Source: Planctomycetota bacterium (lineage in GTDB: Bacteria; Planctomycetota; Brocadiia; Brocadiales; Bathyanammoxibiaceae). From it: a stretch of 6,562 nt of DNA. Every line of letters starts with the position of its first letter. Within the stretch, counting starts at the first letter, position 1. Below the pieces are notes generated by a model, which was not told where the DNA came from, ran no database searches, and saw nothing but the letters and a program-made list of their open reading frames with translations. The stretch lies in assembly GCA_030623665.1 (NCBI GenBank), contig JAUXLO010000103.1, positions 1 to 6,562 on the forward strand, written 5' to 3'. Made by a program: the position numbers and the translations under genes. Of the stretch, positions 1-6,050 are shown piece by piece.

Positions 1-1
1 C

Positions 2-553
2 GCCGCCGGGCTGGTTGCGCTTGAAGCAATTACCAAGGGGCTAAAGATGGTGGGAACGGCCCTGACGGTAAGATGCTATCCCGGGGACTGGGCAAAGCCT
101 GTTGAGGCCATCGATGCCGCAGAAGAAGGACAGGTACTGGTTATAGACGCCGGCGGGGCAGGCCCTGCCGTCTGGGGTGAACTGGCTACACTCAGCGCAC
201 AGCAGAAGGGCCTGGCGGGTGTCGTCATAAATGGCGCAGTAAGAGATACAGGCGAGATACGAAAACTAAAATTCCCGGTTTTTGCCAAGTCGGTGCTACC
301 CAATGCCGGAGAGCCAAAAGGGCTTGGTGAGATAGGAGTTCCGGTAAACATATCAGGAATAACCGTCTGTGCAGGTGACTGGATTGTCGGTGACGACGAC
401 GGTTTAATGGTTGTCCCAACCAGACAGGCCGAGGAGATGGCAAACCACGCCATGGACTGGCTGGAGAAGGAGAACAGAATAAGGGCAGAGATACAAAAGG
501 GAAATACCTCGTTAGCAAAGGTTATTGACCTGTTAAAGTGGGAGAAGAGATAA
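2..553 (+). CDS. RraA-like / HMG-aldolase family protein, 5' end missing
   Basis: The open frame runs in from the left edge (first full codon at 2) to TAA at 551-553, giving 183 visible residues. An ATG at 47 exists, but coding clearly continues upstream of it (residues AAGLVALEAITKGLK precede it), so the true start is outside the window; family members are usually 200-230 residues. Family marks in order: the VGTALTV strand, a PGD turn, the LVIDAGG strand, a WGELA segment, and the GVVINGAVRD block whose Arg (242-244) and Asp (245-247) correspond to the substrate- and metal-site residues of 4-hydroxy-4-methyl-2-oxoglutarate aldolases, followed by FPVFAKS and GDDDGLMVVP. Family members are divalent-metal-dependent class II pyruvate aldolases or oxaloacetate decarboxylases; E. 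coli RraA instead inhibits RNase E. The GELA and VRD blocks favour an enzyme, but the substrate cannot be told. It ends 94 bp before mcsA on the same strand with no visible terminator, so read-through is possible. Confidence 0.88.
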   Translation, partial: AAGLVALEAITKGLKMVGTALTVRCYPGDWAKPVEAIDAAEEGQVLVIDAGGAGPAVWGELATLSAQQKGLAGVVINGAVRDTGEIRKLKFPVFAKSVLPNAGEPKGLGEIGVPVNISGITVCAGDWIVGDDDGLMVVPTRQAEEMANHAMDWLEKENRIRAEIQKGNTSLAKVIDLLKWEKR

Positions 554-580
554 CCGAAGAGTTACCATACGTACAAGCTT

Positions 581-603
581 ATAAGAGATTGCGAATAAGA
601 GAT
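581..603. repeat. 9-bp direct repeat upstream of mcsA (possible operator)
   Basis: ATAAGAGAT occurs exactly at 581-589 and again at 595-603, with a 14-bp period, in the 94-bp gap between the RraA-like gene and mcsA. The core AAGAGAT appears a third time at 545-551, next to the upstream stop codon. Regularly spaced direct repeats in front of a stress operon could be a regulator site, but the sequence does not match the CtsR heptad (GGTCAAA type) or the CIRCE inverted repeat. The repeat itself is certain; its function is a guess. Confidence 0.4.
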
Positions 604-647
604 CAGATATATCCGTTTATCCGATTAATGTTAACGGGTCGACTACA

Positions 648-1166
648 ATGAAGTGTAATTCATGCAATAAGAGACATGCCACGGTACATCTCACAGAGAT
701 TTCGGGCAATGAAAAGAAGGAGCAGCATCTCTGTGACGAGTGTGCCCACAACCTGAACAATCAACTGGTGAAGATGCCTTCTCCGACGGACATACTCACC
801 AACCTCATAAACCAGGTTGCGCCGGAGATTGGCGAAATGTCTAAGACGGTCTGCCCGGCCTGCGGGATGTCGTATCTGGAATTTCGTTCAAGCGGCAGGC
901 TTGGTTGTCCTATGGATTACACGGCCTTTAAGAAGGGTCTTGTCCCACTGCTGGATAAAATGCACGGTTCGTCACAGCACATAGGCAAGGTGCCTAGCCG
1001 TGCAGGGAAAGAATTGGTGGTTAAGAACGAGGTGCTCCAGCTCAGGAAGGAGCTGGACAAGGCTGTCGAGAGGGAGGACTACGAGAAGGCCGCAAGGTTA
1101 CGCGACCGCATATTTGAACTTTCTGGAAGTGATGATGTTAAGAGAACTCTACAACAAGACAGGTGA
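648..1166 (+). CDS. mcsA: McsA, activator of protein-arginine kinase (zinc finger/UVR protein)
   Basis: A 172-residue protein with the McsA architecture. The N-terminal zinc module has C3-x2-C6 and C29-x2-C32. A second Cys module has C69-x2-C72 and C87, followed by the HGSSQHIGKVP segment typical of the family. A C-terminal UVR motif spans about 137-158 (EREDYEKAARLRDRIFEL) in a predicted coiled coil. In Bacillus, McsA binds McsB and stimulates its arginine kinase activity. The second module normally ends in Cys (GCxxCY), but here it reads GCPMDY, with Asp90 in place of the fourth ligand. The ATG at 648 is chosen because the first zinc Cys is residue 3; no convincing Shine-Dalgarno precedes it. 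It is the first gene of the mcsA-mcsB-clpC unit, and its last 32 bp overlap mcsB. The family call is firm; the operon context supports the name. Confidence 0.93.
   Translation: MKCNSCNKRHATVHLTEISGNEKKEQHLCDECAHNLNNQLVKMPSPTDILTNLINQVAPEIGEMSKTVCPACGMSYLEFRSSGRLGCPMDYTAFKKGLVPLLDKMHGSSQHIGKVPSRAGKELVVKNEVLQLRKELDKAVEREDYEKAARLRDRIFELSGSDDVKRTLQQDR
1125..1129 (+). promoter_or_regulatory. Ribosome binding site of mcsB, inside mcsA
   Basis: GGAAG at 1125-1129 lies 5 bp before the ATG at 1135 and only 2 bp before the adjacent in-frame ATG at 1132, which favours 1135 as the mcsB start. It sits within the last codons of mcsA, so the two genes are probably translationally coupled. Confidence 0.55.
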
Positions 1167-2187
1167 CTGGCTAAGGGGCACGGGCCCTGAGGCGGACACT
1201 GTGATAAGCACAAGGATTAGGCTGGCCAGAAACCTAGCCAACTTTCCTTTTCTCAGCAGGGCCAACGTTGAGCAGAAAAGAGAGATTGAAGGGCTTATAA
1301 GGGAAAAGATCAAGAAGGCTAAGGCCACCGAAGACCTCCACTACATAAGGCTCTCCGACATAAGCGCAGTTGACAGACTCTTCCTGATGGAGAGACGCCT
1401 TATAAGCAGAGAGCACGCGGGCGGGGAAGGTGAGCGCGGGGTGGCCTTCGGCAGGTCAGAGACCATCAGTGTCATGGTCAATGAAGAGGACCACCTGAGA
1501 ATCCAGGTCATACGGTCGGGCTTCGAGCTTAGAGAGGCATGGAAGGTCATAAACGATACGGATAACATCCTGGAGAAGGAACTGAAATATGCCTTCAGCC
1601 CCAGGTTTGGTTACTTAACCGCCTGTCCCACCAATGTGGGTACCGGCATGAGGGCCTCAGTGATGTTACACCTGCCTGCCCTTGGGTTAACCCATCACAT
1701 AGAAAAGGTCTTTAACTCCGTGGGGAAATTGGGGCTGATAGTCAGAGGGCTCTACGGAGAAGGCACCCAGGTGCTTGGAGACCTTTACCAGGTTTCGAAC
1801 CAATTTACGTTGGGTAAGTCAGAGATCGAAATCATTGAGATTATGGAGAGTGTAGTTCCCAGAATTACCAGCTACGAACGTATGGCAAGGGATGCCCTAG
1901 TGGCAGACAACGGGAAACAACTAGAAGACAGGGTGTGGCGTTCATACGGCATGCTTAAGATGGCCAGGATGCTTTCATCTGAAGAGGCGATGCATCTATT
2001 GTCACAGGTGCGTCTGGGTGTAAACATCGGTTTACTCAAAGACGTATCAACTGAAACACTTAACGAGCTTTTTATACTCACCCTTCCGGCACATCTACAA
2101 AAGCTGGAAGGTAAAGAACTGGAAGCAACCCAGAGGAACGTGTTAAGAGCCTCCTTTGTAAGGAAGCGTTTACGTAACAATAATTAG
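1135..2187 (+). CDS. mcsB: McsB, protein-arginine kinase
   Basis: A 350-residue member of the ATP:guanido phosphotransferase family, close to the length of Bacillus McsB. It transfers phosphate from ATP to arginine side chains of proteins, marking them for ClpC-ClpP. Visible motifs: the nucleotide-binding STRIRLARN segment (25-33), NEEDH (116-120) with catalytic Glu118, the active-site Cys164 in [14 protein letters not shown], and GLYGEGTQ with Glu209; these match E121, C167 and E212 of Bacillus/Geobacillus McsB. The C-terminal pArg-sensing motif, RDxxRA in Bacillus, reads RNVLRA here (334-339; Asp to Asn). The frame is open back to 1000, but that stretch is the mcsA UVR region read in another frame; homology begins at the Met at 1135 (1132 is also possible). 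It overlaps mcsA by 32 bp and lies 14 bp before clpC. The kinase call is very secure; the effect of the Asn is unknown. Confidence 0.96.
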   Translation: MLRELYNKTGDWLRGTGPEADTVISTRIRLARNLANFPFLSRANVEQKREIEGLIREKIKKAKATEDLHYIRLSDISAVDRLFLMERRLISREHAGGEGERGVAFGRSETISVMVNEEDHLRIQVIRSGFELREAWKVINDTDNILEKELKYAFSPRFGYLTACPTNVGTGMRASVMLHLPALGLTHHIEKVFNSVGKLGLIVRGLYGEGTQVLGDLYQVSNQFTLGKSEIEIIEIMESVVPRITSYERMARDALVADNGKQLEDRVWRSYGMLKMARMLSSEEAMHLLSQVRLGVNIGLLKDVSTETLNELFILTLPAHLQKLEGKELEATQRNVLRASFVRKRLRNNN

Positions 2188-2194
2188 AAGGAAG
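2188..2194 (+). promoter_or_regulatory. Strong Shine-Dalgarno of clpC
   Basis: AAGGAAG directly follows the mcsB stop codon, 7 bp before the clpC ATG at 2202. It is the best ribosome binding site in the window and fits a high ClpC output relative to mcsA, which lacks a clear site. Confidence 0.75.
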
Positions 2195-2201
2195 AGAGTT
2201 A

Positions 2202-4676
2202 ATGTTCGACAAATTTACAGACAGGGCAAGAAAGGTAATGGCCTTGGCCAGGGAAGAAGCCAGGCGATACAACCACGAATATATAGGCACAGAACACATA
2301 CTTTTGGGCCTTATAAAAGAGGGTAGCGGTGTGGCTGCCAACGTGCTCCAGAACCTGGATATCGAGCTTAAGAAGATACGTATAGAGGTTGAAAAGATAG
2401 TCCAGACAGGCCCCGACTTGGTCTCAGTAGGGCAGCTTCCCTTCACGCCAAAGGTGAAGAAGGTGCTGGAGTTTGCCATGGAAGAGGCAAAGAATCTGGG
2501 ACATAACTACATAGGCACTGAGCACCTGCTCCTTGGTCTGTTAAGGGAACATGAGGGTGTAGCCGCCCAGGTGCTTTTGAACCTAGGCGTTAAACTTGAG
2601 GACGTTAGAGAGGAGGTCATAAATCTCCTGGGTGCAGAATCGGCACATCCTGGCGAAGGCCCGGAGAAGGAGGAAAGGAGGGGCAAATCAAAGACCCCGG
2701 CCCTGGACTCCTTTGGGCGTGACCTCACTCAGCAGGCCAGAGATTCGGAGCTCGACCCGGTTATCGGCCGTCAGGAGGTTATAGAGAGGGTTATACAGGT
2801 ATTATGCCGCCGCACAAAGAATAACCCCGTACTCCTTGGAGAAGCAGGTGTCGGCAAGACCGCAATCGTGGAAGGCCTGGCACAGTCCATCGTCAATGGG
2901 AGTGTGCCTGAGATACTCAGGGAGCGCCGCATAGTGGCCCTCGACCTGGCCATGATAGTGGCAGGGACAAAGTACAGGGGACAGTTTGAGGAGAGGATAA
3001 AGGCGGTCATGTCCGAGGTGCGCCGCGCAAAGAACGTCATCCTCTTCATCGACGAGCTTCACACACTTGTAGGCGCAGGCGGGGCAGAGGGTGCGATAGA
3101 TGCCTCCAACGTCCTTAAGCCCGCACTCTCCAGGGGGGAGATACAGTGTATAGGCGCAACCACGCTGGACGAGTACCGTAAGTACATAGAAAAGGACGGC
3201 GCGCTGGAGAGGCGCTTTCAGACCATAATTGTAGAGCCACCCAATAAACCGGACACCGTGGAGATACTAAAAGGCCTAAAGAGCCGCTACGAGGCCCACC
3301 ACAACGTGCAGATTACAGAAAACGCCATTATAGCGGCCACTGAGCTATCCAGCCGTTATATTACGGGGAGGTTCCTGCCCGATAAGGCCATTGATGTCAT
3401 CGATGAGGCCAGTGCACGTATCAGGCTGAAGAACATGGCACGGCCGCCAGACCTGAAACACATTGAGCTGGAGATGGGAAAGCTCGACAAAGACAAAGAT
3501 GAGTCGGTGGCCGTACAGGATTTTGAAAGGGCAGCACGGCTCAGGGACAAGGCCGATAAACTCAAAAAGAAGAAAGAGACCATTGAGCGTCAGTGGAAAG
3601 AAAGGTGCTCAGAGATGACCGCCATCGTTGACGAGGAGGTGGTAACAGAGGTGGTCTCTAAGATGACCGGTATACCGCTCACCAAGATGGAGACCGAGGA
3701 GGCAAAGAAGCTGCTCAACCTGGAGAGCGAGCTCCATAAAATGGTGATAAGCCAGGATGAGGCCGTAAAGGCCATATCCAAGGCCATCCGTCGCTCCAGG
3801 GCAGGGCTAAAAAATCCTCAGCGTCCGGTCGCCACGTTTATCTTCGTAGGCCCTTCCGGCGTGGGCAAGACCCATCTCGCAAAGAGCCTGGCCAAGTTTA
3901 TGTTCGGCGAGGAAGAGGCGTTGGTGCAGATAGACATGTCCGAGTATATGGAAAAACACAACGTCTCAAGACTTATCGGCGCTCCTCCCGGCTATATAGG
4001 CTACGAAGAGGGCGGTCAGCTCACAGAGAGGATACGCCGCAGGCCATATGCGGTAGTCCTCCTCGATGAAATAGAGAAGGCCCACCCGGACGTCTTCAAC
4101 ATGCTCCTCCAGATAATGGAAGAGGGAAAGCTTACCGACAGCTTCGGCAGAAAGGTAGACTTCCGCAACGTGGTGCTCATCATGACCTCCAACATCGGCT
4201 CAGACGTTATAAAGAACCAGTCCACCCTGGGCTTCCGGAAGGGTGGGGAGGAACAATCGTATGAGTCCATGAAGGAACAACTGATGAAAGTGGTGGAAAA
4301 ACACTTCAGGCCCGAGTTCCTGAACCGCATTGACGGTGTAATAGTCTTCAGGGCACTCAATAAGGAAGACCTGCAAGAGATTATCCAGATAGAGCTGAAT
4401 GAGCTTGGAGAGAGGCTGAGCAACTACAACATCACCATCTCTCTGAGCGATGAGGCCCTGGACTTCATTATTCAGAAGGGCTATAACCCGCTCTTCGGTG
4501 CAAGGCCGTTGCGGCGTGCCATTGAAAATCACATAGAGGACCCACTGGCAGAGGATCTCCTCCAGGGCAGATTCGTCAACGGAGCCTCGATAGATGTCAA
4601 GGTGGAGGAAGGGAAACTCGCCTTTGAGGAGGTACATCCTCCCGAACCCGCCCTGAGTGGCGATTCGGGAAAATAA
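2202..4676 (+). CDS. clpC: ClpC, AAA+ unfoldase of the ClpCP protease
   Basis: An 824-residue class I Hsp100 protein that unfolds clients and threads them into ClpP. Two Clp_N repeats (about 5-52 and 81-130) carry YIGTEH motifs; Glu31 and Glu107 match the phospho-arginine pocket residues E32 and E106 of Bacillus ClpC. D1 has Walker A GEAGVGKT (213-220; usually GEPGVGKT), pore loop GTKYRG (255-260), Walker B ending in D284-E285 and an arginine finger in LERRF (335-339). The middle coiled coil (about 415-470) carries a UVR-like [11 protein letters not shown] with Phe441, matching the Phe used for resting-state M-domain contacts in ClpC. D2 has Walker A GPSGVGKT (550-557), pore loop GYIGY (597-601), Walker B with D622-E623, sensor MTSNIGS, the ClpP-docking tripeptide LGF (676-678) and sensor 2 GARPLRRAI. 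The single M domain and UVR motif separate it from ClpB and ClpA. Last gene of the operon; a terminator follows 27 bp after the stop. Confidence 0.97.
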   Translation: MFDKFTDRARKVMALAREEARRYNHEYIGTEHILLGLIKEGSGVAANVLQNLDIELKKIRIEVEKIVQTGPDLVSVGQLPFTPKVKKVLEFAMEEAKNLGHNYIGTEHLLLGLLREHEGVAAQVLLNLGVKLEDVREEVINLLGAESAHPGEGPEKEERRGKSKTPALDSFGRDLTQQARDSELDPVIGRQEVIERVIQVLCRRTKNNPVLLGEAGVGKTAIVEGLAQSIVNGSVPEILRERRIVALDLAMIVAGTKYRGQFEERIKAVMSEVRRAKNVILFIDELHTLVGAGGAEGAIDASNVLKPALSRGEIQCIGATTLDEYRKYIEKDGALERRFQTIIVEPPNKPDTVEILKGLKSRYEAHHNVQITENAIIAATELSSRYITGRFLPDKAIDVIDEASARIRLKNMARPPDLKHIELEMGKLDKDKDESVAVQDFERAARLRDKADKLKKKKETIERQWKERCSEMTAIVDEEVVTEVVSKMTGIPLTKMETEEAKKLLNLESELHKMVISQDEAVKAISKAIRRSRAGLKNPQRPVATFIFVGPSGVGKTHLAKSLAKFMFGEEEALVQIDMSEYMEKHNVSRLIGAPPGYIGYEEGGQLTERIRRRPYAVVLLDEIEKAHPDVFNMLLQIMEEGKLTDSFGRKVDFRNVVLIMTSNIGSDVIKNQSTLGFRKGGEEQSYESMKEQLMKVVEKHFRPEFLNRIDGVIVFRALNKEDLQEIIQIELNELGERLSNYNITISLSDEALDFIIQKGYNPLFGARPLRRAIENHIEDPLAEDLLQGRFVNGASIDVKVEEGKLAFEEVHPPEPALSGDSGK

Positions 4677-4703
4677 GGACGACGTAACACAGAGCATAGA
4701 CCT

Positions 4704-4734
4704 AAAAGGGAGGACAAATGTCCTCCCTTTTTTT
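4704..4734 (+). terminator. Intrinsic terminator of the mcsA-mcsB-clpC operon
   Basis: Left arm AAAAGGGAGGAC (4704-4715), loop AAAT, right arm GTCCTCCCTTTT (4720-4731): a perfect 12-bp stem with an 8-bp core rich in G-C pairs, running into seven T's (4728-4734). The A's on the left arm give four U's on the minus strand, so it may also stop transcripts arriving from the convergent DUF1848 gene. Confidence 0.93.
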
Positions 4735-4766
4735 ATAATCAGTTCAGGAGCACGGTGCGTCGAGAC

Positions 4767-4800
4767 GTCACGCCGTAGGCAGACCTGCCTTTGGCACGGC
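4767..4800. repeat. REP-like imperfect hairpin, copy 1
   Basis: GTCACGCCGTAGGCAG (4767-4782) and CTGCCTTTGGCACGGC (4785-4800) form an imperfect 16-position palindrome with 11 Watson-Crick pairs, 2 G-T wobbles and 3 mismatches. An alternative pairing, GTAGGC (4775-4780) with GCCTAC (4802-4807), is enclosed by TCGAG (4760-4764) with CTCGA (4811-4815). The unit is related, in reverse orientation, to the hairpin at 5925-5977: 12 of 14 bases match in the GTCAYGCCRTAGGC arm, and CCTTTGGCACG is shared exactly. It looks like a dispersed non-coding repeat rather than a gene. Confidence 0.65.
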
Positions 4801-4816
4801 AGCCTACAGACTCGAT

Positions 4817-4872
4817 GGTAGACAACGACCTTTACGGTCGTTGATTCAACGAAGTAAACTCCCTTGTCTACC
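4817..4872. other. Nested inverted repeats with competing stems
   Basis: GGTAGACAA (4817-4825) and TTGTCTACC (4864-4872) are perfect 9-bp inverted arms. Inside them, CAACGACC (4823-4830) and GGTCGTTG (4836-4843) form a perfect 8-bp hairpin with loop TTTAC. The two stems share CAA at 4823-4825, so full pairing of one shortens the other; a third pairing, CGTTGA (4839-4844) with TCAACG (4846-4851), competes as well. No T-tract follows on either strand, so it is not an ordinary terminator. It lies in the 3' flank of the minus-strand DUF1848 gene and could be an end-protecting RNA structure or part of the neighbouring repeat. The pairings are certain; the role is not. Confidence 0.5.
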
Positions 4873-4905
4873 TTTTACAGTCAATCAAGCCCTGAAGCTC
4901 TGTCC

Positions 4906-5808
4906 CTACTTCTTAAGCCGGGTCTGGGCGGGCGTCAGAATGTGGCTTGAGGGGTCATGCGCCATGAACCTTTTATACGCCAAACCCTTGTTCACGTTGG
5001 CGTAGCAGTATATGCAGCCGTGCGGGCAGGTATCGTAGGCCCCGATGTCCCTGCTTATAACGCATCGGCAACCCTTTCGTGTGGGATTTATCTTTGTCTG
5101 TTTCGGCTTATGAGGGAAGAGTTCATAGAGTAACTCCCCGTCAATGCACTGCGCCTGCCTCACGCCACCCGTCGCCAGGGCCTCTCCACAGCATGAGTAG
5201 AGTATTATACCGTGCCTGTCAGCTATTTCCCAAAGTCTACCGGTCAGGGCCGTTTTATCCGCGGCGGATGGCTCGTGGCAGATAATATTGTGATTTTCTG
5301 AGAGTTCATCCAGGTTCCTGCGCACCTTCGAGTACATACACACGAAGCTGAAGTAGCAGCGCTCCGTAGCCCCCTGGAGCCTGGATGTTATCTCTTCAAA
5401 ACGTCTTATGTAAAAATTAGGCCCCGTAACACTGGATATTACGATTGGGTCGAACCTCCACTGAACGCGCCTGGGTCCGTAACGCTCCGCCAGCAGACGG
5501 AAGGTTGCAATCGCATCGTCCACGGGGACAACAAGGTTCTCAAATGTCTTGGGGATGCCCGTTATGGTAAAATGGAAATAGAAATCGTAGCCCCTCTCCT
5601 CAAGCTCAGGGAGGTGTTTTATCAACGGGCCGTAATCCTTCGACCAGAAAACAAATGCATGCACGTCTTCAGGCTGCAGCGACACATCGTGCTCCTGCCC
5701 GCCGAAAGGGTTGAGGTGTCGGACATAGCCCTCCCTCACACGCCGCATAAACCAGTCGGCATAAAAGGCTGGTATGTCCGTGCGCCTGCTTACAGAGACA
5801 ATGTTCAT
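4906..5808 (-). CDS. DUF1848 family protein with C-terminal radical-SAM-like cysteine cluster
   Basis: A 300-residue protein beginning MNIVSVSRRTDIPAFYADWF, the usual start of DUF1848 proteins; the ATG at 5806-5808 is chosen for this reason over an in-frame TTG 27 bp upstream. Other family segments: VFWSKD (53-58), FTITG (80-84), QWRFDPIV (116-123) and a double Cys in CCGE (206-209). The C-terminus holds C247, C249 and then C261-x3-C265-x2-C268 in YDTCPHGCIYCYAN. Pfam notes that this cluster resembles the iron-sulfur site of radical SAM enzymes, which normally sits at the N-terminus. A 4Fe-4S cluster and SAM chemistry are therefore plausible, but the reaction and substrate are unknown. No signal peptide or membrane segment is evident, so it is probably cytoplasmic. 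It converges on clpC, stands alone, and has hairpin repeats on both sides. A weak AGGGTGAT lies about 12 bp before the ATG. Confidence 0.9.
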   Translation of the reverse strand: MNIVSVSRRTDIPAFYADWFMRRVREGYVRHLNPFGGQEHDVSLQPEDVHAFVFWSKDYGPLIKHLPELEERGYDFYFHFTITGIPKTFENLVVPVDDAIATFRLLAERYGPRRVQWRFDPIVISSVTGPNFYIRRFEEITSRLQGATERCYFSFVCMYSKVRRNLDELSENHNIICHEPSAADKTALTGRLWEIADRHGIILYSCCGEALATGGVRQAQCIDGELLYELFPHKPKQTKINPTRKGCRCVISRDIGAYDTCPHGCIYCYANVNKGLAYKRFMAHDPSSHILTPAQTRLKK

Positions 5809-5838
5809 CGTTAAGAATAAATCACCCTTTGGCAAAAA

Positions 5839-5998
5839 TTTGTAGGGACACCCCGCCTCAGGCGATGGTTATCCCTTGTTTATTCTATGTAGCGTGCGGG
5901 TCTGCCATCCAAACAAACTGGTGGGTCGTGCCAAAGGTCAGATCCGCCTCTGGCGCACTTTCAGCCTATGGCATGACACGGTGGCCCGCCCCTACAAA
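5839..5998. repeat. MITE-like 160-bp element with 9-bp terminal inverted repeats
   Basis: TTTGTAGGG (5839-5847) is matched by CCCTACAAA (5990-5998), with only partial similarity further inward. The interior holds the near-direct copies CCGCCTCAGGCG (5853-5864) and CCGCCTCTGGCG (5944-5955), each a small hairpin, plus the large hairpin at 5925-5977. It has no credible reading frame. The GTAGGGGCGGGCC-type right end (minus strand) resembles short non-autonomous repeats common in bacterial genomes. Flanks are A-rich, so no target-site duplication can be identified. It fills most of the gap between the divergent DUF1848 and TPR-like genes. Confidence 0.55.
5925..5977. repeat. REP-like hairpin, copy 2 (inverted relative to copy 1)
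   Basis: GTCGTGCCAAAGG (5925-5937) pairs with CCTATGGCATGAC (5965-5977) over 13 positions with one A-A mismatch and one G-T wobble. The 27-base apical part contains a CGCC-TCT-GGCG mini-hairpin (5945-5955). Compared with the copy at 4767-4800, the arms are conserved but the apex is about 19 bases longer, partly because a GCCTvTGGC-type unit appears twice (5947-5954 and 5965-5972). It lies within the MITE-like element. Confidence 0.6.
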
Positions 5999-6008
5999 AA
6001 ACATAGTC

Positions 6009-6037
6009 TTGCCAAATTGATTAAGATATATTATAAA
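6009..6037 (+). promoter_or_regulatory. Sigma70-like promoter for the TPR-like gene
   Basis: TTGCCA (6009-6014) and TATAAA (6032-6037) are separated by 17 bp; each hexamer matches the consensus at 5 of 6 positions. Transcription would start near 6044, giving a leader of about 60 bases before the ATG at 6104. It sits just outside the MITE-like element. Confidence 0.6.
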
Positions 6038-6050
6038 CCATACTGAATTT

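Noticed and set aside
76..453. 125-residue minus-strand open frame inside the RraA-like gene
   Set aside because: It is Ser/Pro/Thr-rich low-complexity composition expected from antisense of a conserved gene, with no ribosome site.
554..647. CtsR or CIRCE heat-shock operator, or a clear sigma70 promoter, before mcsA
   Set aside because: No GGTCAAA-type heptad repeat or TTAGCACTC/GAGTGCTAA pair is present, and no hexamer pair with 16-18 bp spacing is convincing.
1000..1134. N-terminal extension of McsB from an ATG at 1000
   Set aside because: The extra 45 residues are Arg/Ser-rich and are the mcsA UVR region read out of frame; McsB homology begins at the Met at 1135.
4200..4697. 165-residue minus-strand open frame inside clpC
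   Set aside because: It is antisense to the conserved D2 domain of clpC, overlaps the operon end and has no family features.
4823..4843. Hairpin CAACGACC-TTTAC-GGTCGTTG as a second terminator
   Set aside because: No run of T's follows on either strand; the true terminator is at 4704-4734.
5809..5835. TTG start at 5835 for the DUF1848 gene
   Set aside because: The family begins at MNIVSVSRRTDIP; the extra nine residues have no family support, and the ATG at 5808 has a plausible upstream ribosome site.
5829..6020. 63-residue plus-strand open frame
   Set aside because: It lies almost wholly in the MITE-like repeat and crosses its hairpins; no family resemblance.
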